Below the pieces are notes generated by a model, which saw nothing but the letters and a program-made list of their open reading frames with translations, did no database searches and was not told where the DNA came from. From positions 1-64,000 of the forward strand of contig NZ_BPFZ01000013.1 in assembly GCF_030158815.1 (NCBI RefSeq): a stretch of DNA of 64,000 bases, given 5' to 3'. The position numbers and the translations under genes were made by a program. Positions 53,397 to 61,775 of the stretch are shown one piece after another (within the stretch, counting starts at the first letter, position 1; each line of letters starts with the position of its first letter). Source of the stretch: Candidatus Phycosocius spiralis (GTDB lineage: Bacteria > Pseudomonadota > Alphaproteobacteria > Caulobacterales > Aquidulcibacteraceae).

Positions 53397-55304
53397 TCAC
53401 CCAGTATCTTTAAATGTCTCTTGGCCGATTGGATCGTCCTTAAGAGTTTGCTCGATAGTGGCAAACAAAACTTCGGGGCGAATGGGCTTGGCAACATGGG
53501 CATCCATACCTGCAGCTAAGCATTCTTGTACATGATGGGTCATGGCATTGGCGGTTAGCGCAATGATGGGCGTGCGCGGGCGATTTTGTTCAATTTCCAA
53601 GGCCCGAATTTTACGAGTGGCATCAGGCCCCGACATGATCGGCATTTGAACATCCATCAAGATAAAGTCAAAAAACCCCCGATTCCATAGATCAACGGCA
53701 ACCTGCCCATTTTCTGCAAACACAGGTTCAATGCCAACTTGTCCTAACAACATTTGTAAAACAAGGCGATTATGGGCGTTATCTTCCGCTGCAAGGACCC
53801 GCAGTTGCGGGCTATCAGACCGCTCTAGTTCGGACGTATCTGCAAAATGACTGGCCGAGCTACATTCGGGTGCATTGCCTTTGGCCAGATTAACCTCAAA
53901 CCGAAAGGTAGAGCCGCGCCCTACTTGGCTGTCAAGATAGATCTGCCCACCAACCATCTCAGCGAGTTCTTTACAAATCGCAAGTCCTAAGCCCGTGCCC
54001 CCGAATTTGCGGTTGGTGCTGGTTTCAGCTTGGCTGAAGCGCTGGAATAGGCGCTGTTGCACATCTGGGGCGATACCGATGCCGGTATCTGTAACACTGA
54101 AAGACACGTCGTAGCGATCAGAGCCAACCAATTTGGCGCGTAGTTCCACCATGACACTGCCCTGCTGGGTAAATTTAATCGCATTAGAAATCAGATTAAA
54201 AAAGATTTGTTTGATCCGCGTTGGATCACCCTTGCACCAGATGTTTGAACCCTCCCCGCCATGCACCGCAAAGCTGATACCCTTTTGATGGGCACGCGGG
54301 GTAAACATGGCTTCGGTCGAGCGAATGATTTCGCGGAGACTAAAGTCAACCGATTCCAACTCCAACTTCCCAGCCTCAATTTTGGCCAAATCCAAGACAT
54401 CGTTCAACAAGACGAGCAAAGTATCACCACTATCTTGAATCACCCTCAGCATGCGTGCTTGTGCCTCATCCAATTGTGTTCGCGATAGCGCGTAAGCCAT
54501 GCCTAAGACGCCATTCATTGGTGTCCGGATTTCGTGGCTCATTTGCGCTAAAAAGGCGGATTTGGCCCGGTCAGCGGCTTCAGCTGCAGTTTTTGCGGCT
54601 TCAAGGTCGCGGGTTCGTTCTTCGATCCGCGCTTCAAGTGTCGTCGCGTGGCGGGCTAAGGAATCACGGGCCTCAGATAAGGCTTGTGCTTGATCTTTGA
54701 ACAGGCTGGCAACTCTAGCCCAGCACAAGCCTGCGCCGATCATACAAACAAATAATGTAACTAAACCAACACTTAACAGCAAAAACGCTGTTTCAATCTC
54801 TATCTTTAGGCCGGCCGCTATTTCACGTCGCGCTTTTTCCATTTGCCGGGCTTTACGAGTACCTGCCAGGGCATAGGATTTGGAGTGCAGCAAACTTTTG
54901 GCATCCTCCCGCCGGCCAGCAGCCGCCAATAAAACAGCAGAATCCTCAATGCTGCCCATTTCTCGGGTTACTTCATAAATCGTCGCAAAGGATGCTTTTT
55001 TTGCGGATTTTGGAGCCATTTGAATGGCCCTTTCAATCAATTCTTCCCGTGGGCCATTTAGCACAATAAAACGGTCACGATCCTCTTGGCGGCCCATTTG
55101 GGCGTAGTCGTCAGCTGCCTCTGTCACGCGCTGGTCAATCCAAATCGCCTCACTCCAGCGGCGCTCAAACTTCGCAAGATTATCGGCCTGGTGGGACAAA
55201 TGCCGTACAGCCGATAAAGCAATAACGGCACCAAAAAGTGTGCCCACGACCGAAAGGAGTAATGATGACCAGAGCCAAGAGCGGACGTTGTGCAGCTTCA
55301 ACAT
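53397..55304 (-). CDS. Hybrid sensor histidine kinase/response regulator
   Basis: About 635 residues from ATG 55304 (TTG 55322 in frame). An N-terminal membrane helix and a second near residue 185 bracket a periplasmic domain of about 140 residues, likely helical. A coiled coil follows (R-I-E-E-R-T-R-D-L-E). HisKA carries F-L-A-Q-M-S-H-E-I-R-T-P-M-N-G, the ATPase domain N-L-I-S-N-A-I-K-F, D-T-G-I-G-I and G-T-G-L-G-L-A-I, and a C-terminal receiver has F-I-L-M-D-V-Q-M-P with the phospho-Asp. No cognate regulator is adjacent; signal unknown. Confidence 0.92.
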   Translation of the reverse strand: MLKLHNVRSWLWSSLLLSVVGTLFGAVIALSAVRHLSHQADNLAKFERRWSEAIWIDQRVTEAADDYAQMGRQEDRDRFIVLNGPREELIERAIQMAPKSAKKASFATIYEVTREMGSIEDSAVLLAAAGRREDAKSLLHSKSYALAGTRKARQMEKARREIAAGLKIEIETAFLLLSVGLVTLFVCMIGAGLCWARVASLFKDQAQALSEARDSLARHATTLEARIEERTRDLEAAKTAAEAADRAKSAFLAQMSHEIRTPMNGVLGMAYALSRTQLDEAQARMLRVIQDSGDTLLVLLNDVLDLAKIEAGKLELESVDFSLREIIRSTEAMFTPRAHQKGISFAVHGGEGSNIWCKGDPTRIKQIFFNLISNAIKFTQQGSVMVELRAKLVGSDRYDVSFSVTDTGIGIAPDVQQRLFQRFSQAETSTNRKFGGTGLGLAICKELAEMVGGQIYLDSQVGRGSTFRFEVNLAKGNAPECSSASHFADTSELERSDSPQLRVLAAEDNAHNRLVLQMLLGQVGIEPVFAENGQVAVDLWNRGFFDFILMDVQMPIMSGPDATRKIRALEIEQNRPRTPIIALTANAMTHHVQECLAAGMDAHVAKPIRPEVLFATIEQTLKDDPIGQETFKDTG

Positions 55305-55374
55305 AAGCCCAACTAGCGCCAAACCCTCAAAATGGGGTTAACGCGCCCCATCTGATTAAGGCGAAGCTTTTGGA

Positions 55375-56238
55375 TTACATATGCTTTCTTATGGGTAACA
55401 AATCAGGAAATTTGGCGGGTTCTTTTGCGGCTTTTGCCCTAAATGCTTCTGCCATGTGGGTGGGGCTAAACATGCCTGCTTGCCAAGTTGCAATATAATC
55501 CAATCCGTCTTGGATTGAGTGATCCCGTGCGTAATTGATCATGACTTTGGAGCCTGTGACCGCTAATGGCGCTTTGGCGGCTATCTCGCGCGCTGTTTCT
55601 AACACATGTGCGACCAAGGCTTCATGGCTGTCAAAAATATCATTGATCAAGCCAATTTCTTTGGCCTTCTCTGCCGATAGGCGACGGCCAGTATAAGCGA
55701 GTTCGCGCATCCAACCCTCTGGGATCAGTTTACACAAGCGCGGAAATGTTCCCACATCAGCCGTCATACCAAGGTTAATTTCTTGGATACAAAAAAAGGC
55801 GTCATGAGAGGCCCAGCGTATATCACAAGCACTGATCATATCGACAGCCCCACCAATACAGCCGCCTTGGACGGCTACAAGAACCGGGATACGCGCTTGA
55901 TCCAGACATGAGAAAGTAGTTTGTAAATGCAAGACATGGTGGCGGAAATGTTCGCTGCGCGTTTCGCGATCCGCCTCGCCCTGAGGGAAAAAACCTGCGT
56001 CATCTCCTAAGACGCTTAAATCCATGCCTGCGCAAAAATGTTGCCCAGTCGAAGTGATGGCAATGACCCGCGCACGGGCATGATCATTAATGTCTTGGAT
56101 GATCGCGGGAAGTTCATTCCAAAACGCCCGCGTCATTGAATTAAACGCTTCGGGGCGCTTTAAAACAATATGGGCAATATGATCCGTGATAGTGACATCA
56201 AAACATGTTGGGTTGGACGACAAAGGGTTATCATACAT
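55375..56238 (-). CDS. Crotonase family, delta(3,5)-delta(2,4)-dienoyl-CoA isomerase-like
   Basis: About 287 residues from ATG 56238 (the frame opens at 56367). The crotonase fold has A-G-M-D-L for the oxyanion hole and Q-G-G-C-I-G-G-A. The acidic catalytic residues of the mammalian dienoyl-CoA isomerase are all retained: Asp in C-D-I-R-W, Glu in I-Q-E-I-N-L-G and Asp in T-A-D-V-G-T. That, rather than the two Glu of hydratases, suggests it shifts 3,5-dienoyl-CoA to 2,4-dienoyl-CoA during unsaturated fatty acid oxidation. Stands alone, divergent from the DUF4197 gene. Confidence 0.85.
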   Translation of the reverse strand: MYDNPLSSNPTCFDVTITDHIAHIVLKRPEAFNSMTRAFWNELPAIIQDINDHARARVIAITSTGQHFCAGMDLSVLGDDAGFFPQGEADRETRSEHFRHHVLHLQTTFSCLDQARIPVLVAVQGGCIGGAVDMISACDIRWASHDAFFCIQEINLGMTADVGTFPRLCKLIPEGWMRELAYTGRRLSAEKAKEIGLINDIFDSHEALVAHVLETAREIAAKAPLAVTGSKVMINYARDHSIQDGLDYIATWQAGMFSPTHMAEAFRAKAAKEPAKFPDLLPIRKHM

Positions 56239-56469
56239 GGCTGGGGCATCCTTCTTTGATTTCTGCTTGACGCATGAAACCATGTCTCGTTCATCATTCA
56301 CGTTCCTCTGGTCCGTTTTTGCGCTTAAAATCAAGTTAAACCCAAAGGTGACTTCATTTGAGTGCACAAGAGGTGAAACCCTTTATGATTTGATCTATCT
56401 TGTGCCTCAATTATGGCCAAGATCAAGTGATTGTTAGCCCCGCGCGTATGCTCTTGAAAGGAAGCCTGG

Positions 56470-57351
56470 ATGAACTATAAAATTGAGTCGCACCGTCGAA
56501 ACTTAATCCTGGCCTTTTGTGCTGTCGCGATAGGGTTTGCCGAAAAGGCAAAGGCCCAAAGTGCCAATCAAATGCTTGATGAATTGGCAAATGTCGCCGC
56601 GGCCAAGCGTGCCGGACTGCCAACGATTTTACACCAAATTGATCAGGCCGCGCCTGTTGTTTCTACACCCGCTCAAGGTGAAGACCCTATTCGCTTGGCA
56701 ATAATCGAGGGGGTGCGCCAGACAGGTACACGACTGGGTAAGCCTGATGGCTTTTGGGGTGATGCCCGTGTTCGTATTCTATTGCCTGCACCCCTTGATC
56801 ATTTGCAAGCACGGCTTCAGCCATTGCGGATGGGAAGCTCATTGGTTCGTATGCAGATTTCACTCAACCGCGTCGCAGAATCTTTGATGCCAAAGGCACA
56901 AAGCTTTCTGATCACTGCCTTAAGTGATTTACCGGCAGAAACGACCTTCGCACTCTTGCACAAGGAACAATCGACGCCGATCGAGGTGATTTTAAGCGAT
57001 CTGCGGCTTGATTTCATAGCAGCACTTAAACCCACTATGGCAGAAATGTTTGAAACTTCAGGGACAGGGGCTTTACTAGACCGGATTGAAAGCCGTTATG
57101 GTGAAGAAATCAAAACATCTGGGGGGTGGTCTGGGCTAAGGGCCTATTCTTCAGCTTCGCTTGGCAATACGAGGCCATTTTTATCTGCGGAGAAAATGAT
57201 AGAACACCCTGCCCCTGCACAGGGTTCCCAACAACAAGGTGTGATGTCAACCAAGCAACTGCATGATCAAATGATTACCTATATACTCGATAAAGCTTGG
57301 GGTTCTATTCTTCTTTATCTGGAAGAGGCCCTACGACCGAGTCCAGCTTAA
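56470..57351 (+). CDS. DUF4197 domain protein
   Basis: 293 residues. A signal-peptide-like start (L-I-L-A-F-C-A-V-A-I-G-F, cleavage near K-A-K-A-Q) suggests secretion. The mature region has I-E-G-V-R-Q-T-G-T-R-L-G-K-P-D-G-F, V-R-I-L-L-P-x-P-L, L-R-M-G and the M-Q-I-S-L-N-R-V-A-E-S-L-M-P-K-A family core. Function is unknown. The downstream hydrolase gene begins about 50 bp after the stop and may share the transcript. Confidence 0.82.
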   Translation: MNYKIESHRRNLILAFCAVAIGFAEKAKAQSANQMLDELANVAAAKRAGLPTILHQIDQAAPVVSTPAQGEDPIRLAIIEGVRQTGTRLGKPDGFWGDARVRILLPAPLDHLQARLQPLRMGSSLVRMQISLNRVAESLMPKAQSFLITALSDLPAETTFALLHKEQSTPIEVILSDLRLDFIAALKPTMAEMFETSGTGALLDRIESRYGEEIKTSGGWSGLRAYSSASLGNTRPFLSAEKMIEHPAPAQGSQQQGVMSTKQLHDQMITYILDKAWGSILLYLEEALRPSPA

Positions 57352-57404
57352 GTCAGCCGGCAGGTTTGCCGGGCAGGGTGATCGGGGAACACGTGACGGA
57401 TTTG

Positions 57405-58289
57405 ATGGAGTATCGGGTGTCGGTTGACCTAACCGACGGCACCATGGCGGGTTTGGTTTGGGCCCCAGCATCGCTAAAAGACACCCCGCCAAAGCTGGTT
57501 TTCCTGCATGCCAATGGCTTTTGCGCCAGCACTTATCGTGCCTTGTTGAGCGATGTCGCTCTAAAATCAGGGTGCGTCATTGCAGCTTATGATCTGCGGG
57601 GACATGGACGTACGACCTTGCCTGCTGACCCGAAAAACCAGGATAATTGGCATGGCTTTGCCCGCGATATAAGGGCCTTGATTGCAAAGATCGCGCCCGA
57701 AGGTGTGCTTTTGGCAGGGCATTCAATGGGTGGCACATCGGCGCTATTGGTTTGTGCCAAGAATAACGGTCTAATCAAGGGTCTTTGCTTGTTTGACCCG
57801 GTTTTAATGCCACCCCTTTTTTATACCACGCTACATATTCCAGGCATGGTTTCATGGTTGAAACAGAACTTTCCCTTGGCCAAAGCTGCAGCGCGTCGAC
57901 GTACCGACTTTAGCGACCGAAACGATGCAGTTACTGCTTATGCTGTTCGAGGCACATTTAAATCTTGGCCGCGTCTTACTCTGGCAGACTATTGTGAGGA
58001 TGGATTTAAGGATGTAGGTGATGGGGTGACCTTATCGTGCCGCCCTGCCTTTGAAGCGGCCTGTTTTGCTGGCCAACGCCATAACCCGCTTGGTGCCCTC
58101 AAACGCTTGACCATTCCCACATTAATCGTACGTGCCTCGCAAAATTCCACCACACATGCAAGCCTATTGCCGTTTTTGGCGCGCTGTGGGGTTCAGGTAG
58201 AGACATTGCCCGATACCAATCATTTCTTGCCAATGCTTGCACATGACGCTTGCGCCAGAATTGTGGTAGATCTTATCCATTCGGCCTGA
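57405..58289 (+). CDS. Alpha/beta hydrolase
   Basis: About 294 residues; GTG 57393, with GGGGAA upstream, is an alternative start, and the frame is open from 57297 inside the DUF4197 gene. The fold has L-V-F-L-H-A-N-G-F-C-A, A-Y-D-L-R-G-H-G-R-T, the nucleophile elbow L-A-G-H-S-M-G-G-T and a final His in P-D-T-N-H-F-L-P. General esterase/lipase-type hydrolase, substrate unknown. Convergent with the thioesterase gene and overlapping its end by 17 bp. Confidence 0.86.
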   Translation: MEYRVSVDLTDGTMAGLVWAPASLKDTPPKLVFLHANGFCASTYRALLSDVALKSGCVIAAYDLRGHGRTTLPADPKNQDNWHGFARDIRALIAKIAPEGVLLAGHSMGGTSALLVCAKNNGLIKGLCLFDPVLMPPLFYTTLHIPGMVSWLKQNFPLAKAAARRRTDFSDRNDAVTAYAVRGTFKSWPRLTLADYCEDGFKDVGDGVTLSCRPAFEAACFAGQRHNPLGALKRLTIPTLIVRASQNSTTHASLLPFLARCGVQVETLPDTNHFLPMLAHDACARIVVDLIHSA

Positions 58290-59202
58290 TTATGACCTGT
58301 TCCATCAATGCACGAACTTTTGGTGGATTAGACACTATTTTTCGCGCCACCAAATCAAAAGTGACTGCCACAGCTTCACACACCGACCAGATTTGACCTG
58401 TAACTGGGTGGAGTAGTACGTGCTTTAAAGTCAGAGTTTTCTCTCCGATTTTGGCAAGGCCAGAATGCAGGGCGATAAAATCGCCAGGTCTGGGCCACGC
58501 AAGATAATCCAACCGATATTCAAGAACTGCCGCACCGGTTTGACGTGGACTATCTTCTTCTGCTGCTAATTCAGCATTGATCTGATCGCGCCACGCCATC
58601 ATCAAATTAGGCACGCCATTAGAAACCAAGGCCATCATGCCTTCGGGATAGAGCCGATCAAACACATCCACATCTTGTGGGCGCACTGTGGCTAGGCCGA
58701 CTTGGCGAAACCCGCTTGCACTCAATTCCTTAACGTCAATTGCTTCAACGGGGCCATCAAACGCCACCGACCGTGGCTTACCATGCGGAGGCACTGCGAC
58801 GAGCAAGGCGCTGGCCAAAGAATGTGTGCGGGAAGGCCAAGGAAAAATCCTACCGGTTGAGGCTTCCACATGGAAGAGCTTGGTCTGAAAAGTTGCGCCA
58901 ATCACGCCACTAACACTATGCACAATCTCACCATAAAGCGTGATGTGCGCCTCTGTGATCTCAATCACCCCCGCACGAAAAAATAATGGCGTACCGGCAT
59001 GGGCTTCTTTCAAAAATCGAATATGTTGGCTGACAGGCAACCAAGTGGCGCTGGCTTCGCGCGCAAAAGCACGTTCAAGCCCCAGATCTGTGGCCAATAA
59101 CATCAGGCCATCATAGGCGCGGCGAACCCAAAAGCGCACATTCATGTGCCCCATTTCATCGCATTCCCAGGTTTCAACACTGCCGCGCCAATAATCCCGC
59201 AT
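58273..59202 (-). CDS. Double hot-dog acyl-CoA/ACP thioesterase-like protein
   Basis: About 309 residues from ATG 59202. Two hot-dog domains: the first with E-T-W-E-C-D-E-M-G-H-M-N-V-R-F-W, a typical 4HBT catalytic Asp/Glu region, and the second with L-E-Y-R-L-D-Y-L-A-W-P-R-P-G-D. Tandem hot-dog proteins include acyl-ACP and 3-hydroxyacyl-CoA thioesterases. It starts 4 nt after the zur stop, so the two are probably one transcript, an unusual partner for a zinc regulator. Confidence 0.8.
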   Translation of the reverse strand: MRDYWRGSVETWECDEMGHMNVRFWVRRAYDGLMLLATDLGLERAFAREASATWLPVSQHIRFLKEAHAGTPLFFRAGVIEITEAHITLYGEIVHSVSGVIGATFQTKLFHVEASTGRIFPWPSRTHSLASALLVAVPPHGKPRSVAFDGPVEAIDVKELSASGFRQVGLATVRPQDVDVFDRLYPEGMMALVSNGVPNLMMAWRDQINAELAAEEDSPRQTGAAVLEYRLDYLAWPRPGDFIALHSGLAKIGEKTLTLKHVLLHPVTGQIWSVCEAVAVTFDLVARKIVSNPPKVRALMEQVIIRPNG

Positions 59203-59206
59203 GAAG

Positions 59207-59641
59207 CTATGCCGCCTGCGCACAGGGCGCGCATTGCCCACGCCCCTCAACGACTATACTTTCAACTTGAAAGCCTTGCGCTTGCGCTGCATTTTCCAGC
59301 ACTTTGGCAACATTGGGATATGCGACTTCTGTCACTTTCAAGCAGCTATTACACACAAAAAGTGCAACCGGCTGGGTGTGGCCGCTATGGCAGCAGGCCA
59401 CAAAGGTAGCATCTTGCTCTATACGATGCACCAAGCCCAATTGGCACAAAAACTCCAACGCACGATAAACGGTTGGTGGCTTGAAAGGATGGCCATCTGC
59501 ACCAGCCTGACTGATCAGATCATACGCTTTCATAGGGATTTTTGACGCAGCCAGCAATTCCAAAACCCGCCTACGAGGGGGTGTAAAGGTTACGCCAGTG
59601 CGCAAACATAGGGCTTCTGCTTCGCGAATGAGTGCATGCAT
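59207..59641 (-). CDS. zur: Zinc uptake regulator, Fur family
   Basis: About 144 residues from ATG 59641, with GGAGG 5 nt upstream; TTG 59656 and ATG 59653 lie just before it in frame. The N-terminal Fur winged helix has R-R-R-V-L-E-L-L-A-A-S-K-I-P-M-K-A-Y-D and P-P-T-V-Y-R-A-L-E-F-L. Structural zinc ligands are C-N-S-C and the C-terminal C-A-P-C, with H-S-G-H-T-Q-P-V-A-L-F typical of Zur. It represses zinc uptake genes when zinc is plentiful. The divergent neighbour is a ZnuD-like receptor, and a perfect dyad lies between them. Confidence 0.9.
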   Translation of the reverse strand: MHALIREAEALCLRTGVTFTPPRRRVLELLAASKIPMKAYDLISQAGADGHPFKPPTVYRALEFLCQLGLVHRIEQDATFVACCHSGHTQPVALFVCNSCLKVTEVAYPNVAKVLENAAQAQGFQVESIVVEGRGQCAPCAQAA

Positions 59642-59742
59642 CGCCGCCTCCATCAAATAAGACCATTTCCAACTTCATGCCTCAGTTTTGACTGTAAGGA
59701 AAATGGGCAGCACACTTGTCGAGGGAGTATTCATCCATTAGC

Positions 59743-59759
59743 ATGTTATAAGATAACAT
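59743..59759. promoter_or_regulatory. Putative Zur box between zur and znuD-like gene
   Basis: ATGTTAT-AAG-ATAACAT is a perfect 7-3-7 dyad 15-31 bp before the receptor start, in the position of an operator. It fits the A/T-rich dyads with TGTTAT half-sites bound by alphaproteobacterial Zur proteins, and the flanking genes are the regulator and an uptake receptor. Confidence 0.75.
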
Positions 59760-59774
59760 AACAGGTATATCAAT

Positions 59775-61745
59775 ATGTCCGTTTCCGCCCTCTACCTCGC
59801 AGCCTTATTGGCCCAACCAAGCCCGCAAACTTTAGATCCCCAGATCAATCAAGCCCCAATTGAAACCATAATTGTCACGGCAAATTCTTTATCAGACCCG
59901 TCAGATGCGATCAGCCAAGGGGTAGCGATTATTCCGCGTGCACAGGCGCTGCAAGCGTCGATCAGTGGCGGTATTGGAGAGACTTTGTCCAGCATACCTG
60001 GTGTGCGCTCCACCTTTTATGGCAGCAATGCCTCGCGGCCAATTTTGCGCGGTCTTGGTGAAGATCGCATTCGCTTGGTAGTGAACGGATTAACTGGCAT
60101 CGATGCCTCTGTGATTTCGCCCGATCACGCACCGGCTGTGGATGGATTGGAAGCCCAATCCATTGAGGTTCTCAAAGGCCCAGCGGCTCTACGCTATGGC
60201 GGCAATGCGGTTGGTGGGGTGATTAATATTGTGGATGGCCGCTTGCCCACAAGCTTGCCAGAAAAGCCCATGACCGGGGAGATTTTCTTAGGCGGCTCAA
60301 CGGCTGAGAATGCAGGTAGTGCCACCTTCAAATGGGTTGCAACCGCTGGTCAAAATGTATTTCGCGTGGATGGGTTTGACCGCCAGAGCCAAGATTATAA
60401 CATTCCTGGCTTTGCTCAGACCGCTAGCCTGCGCGCGCTGACGGGCGATACAACCCGCGGCACCGCCTTTAATACCCGCGGCGACATTTGGGCTTTGGGG
60501 TTTAGTGCTGGGCATATCACCGACAAATATAGCCTCAGTGCGAGCACTCGAACCACTAAATCCAATTATGGCATTCCTGGCGAGGAGGCATTTATCAGTC
60601 TGGATCAAACCCGTTATGATTTCCAAGCCAAGATCATGGATATTGGGCCTATTGAGACATTAACGTTGAGCGCCACATCGGGCGATTATACCCATGCCGA
60701 GATCGAATTTGATGGTGCTGTCGGCACGGTGTTTACCAATCAAGGCTATGAGGCCCGCGTAGAAGCCCGCCACCGCCCGATGGGAGCTTTGGATGGATTG
60801 ATCGGTCTGCATTATGGCACCAATGACTTTGCAGCTTCTGGCGATGAAGCCTTTATCAAGCCTGTGACCATCGAGACTATTGGCGCGTTTTGGGTTGAGC
60901 GCTATCAGCAAGACTCTTGGGGCGCTGAAGCGGGTGCCCGCTTTGAACAACGCAGCTATGGTGGGGAAGCAGGCCAGCGTGACTTTGATTTAGGCAGCTT
61001 TTCAGCCAGTGGCTTTATAAAACCAGCCGACGGGCTGCGCCTTTCATTGAACCTCGCTTATACCCAGCGCGCGCCCACGGAAGTTGAGCTTTTTGCCGAT
61101 GGGCCCCATGCCGCCACCCAAGCCTTTGAGATTGGCGATCCAAACTTAAAGACAGAGACAGCCACCAGTGGCGAGGCCATCGCGCGCTGGCAAGCCAAAG
61201 ACATGACCTTGGACGTAACCCTTTGGCGCACTCAATTTGACGGCTTTGTCTCCTTTGCGCCAATAGGGCTTATCGAAGATGATTTGCCGGTCTTTCAAGT
61301 CACCCAAGACGATGCCACTTTATATGGTGGGGAAATTCAAGCGACATTTGCTTTGGCCAAGGCAGGGGCCTGGGCTTTGACCAGCGATATTGGTTTGGAT
61401 AGCGTACATGGAAGCTATGATGCAGGTGGGCCTATCGCCCGCATGCCCCCTGCCATGTTGACACTTGGTTTAGAAGCAACCCATCCGCGCATGAGTATCC
61501 GGGGTGAAGTTCAAGCGCTTGCCAAGCAAACCCGCACCGCAGCCTTTGAAACGCAAACGGCTGGAGCCAACAGCGTGAATGTCCGCTGGACATGGCGTCC
61601 CATTGAGACCGCAGACAAGATAGAACTGGTGCTTGAAGGCCGCAATCTAACCGATGAGACGATCCGGGAGCACACGTCTTTCTTAAAAGATGATCTGCCC
61701 AAGCCCGGCCGCTCCGTCCGTGTCAGTTTGAGAGGCATTTTCTAG
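59775..61745 (+). CDS. ZnuD-like TonB-dependent receptor (zinc uptake)
   Basis: 656 residues. A short signal peptide, then a plug domain with V-T-A-N-S-L (TonB-box region), R-P-I-L-R-G-L-G-E-D-R-I-R and the plug end V-L-K-G-P-A-A-L-R-Y-G-G-N-A-V-G-G-V-I-N-I-V. The barrel ends in a terminal Phe. The segment A-P-T-E-V-E-L-F-A-D-G-P-H-A-A-T-Q-A-F-E resembles the ZnuD family. It likely transports zinc across the outer membrane; divergence from zur supports this. Confidence 0.87.
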   Translation: MSVSALYLAALLAQPSPQTLDPQINQAPIETIIVTANSLSDPSDAISQGVAIIPRAQALQASISGGIGETLSSIPGVRSTFYGSNASRPILRGLGEDRIRLVVNGLTGIDASVISPDHAPAVDGLEAQSIEVLKGPAALRYGGNAVGGVINIVDGRLPTSLPEKPMTGEIFLGGSTAENAGSATFKWVATAGQNVFRVDGFDRQSQDYNIPGFAQTASLRALTGDTTRGTAFNTRGDIWALGFSAGHITDKYSLSASTRTTKSNYGIPGEEAFISLDQTRYDFQAKIMDIGPIETLTLSATSGDYTHAEIEFDGAVGTVFTNQGYEARVEARHRPMGALDGLIGLHYGTNDFAASGDEAFIKPVTIETIGAFWVERYQQDSWGAEAGARFEQRSYGGEAGQRDFDLGSFSASGFIKPADGLRLSLNLAYTQRAPTEVELFADGPHAATQAFEIGDPNLKTETATSGEAIARWQAKDMTLDVTLWRTQFDGFVSFAPIGLIEDDLPVFQVTQDDATLYGGEIQATFALAKAGAWALTSDIGLDSVHGSYDAGGPIARMPPAMLTLGLEATHPRMSIRGEVQALAKQTRTAAFETQTAGANSVNVRWTWRPIETADKIELVLEGRNLTDETIREHTSFLKDDLPKPGRSVRVSLRGIF

Positions 61746-61775
61746 CCCCTCAAACTGATACTTGTGTGTGAAAGC

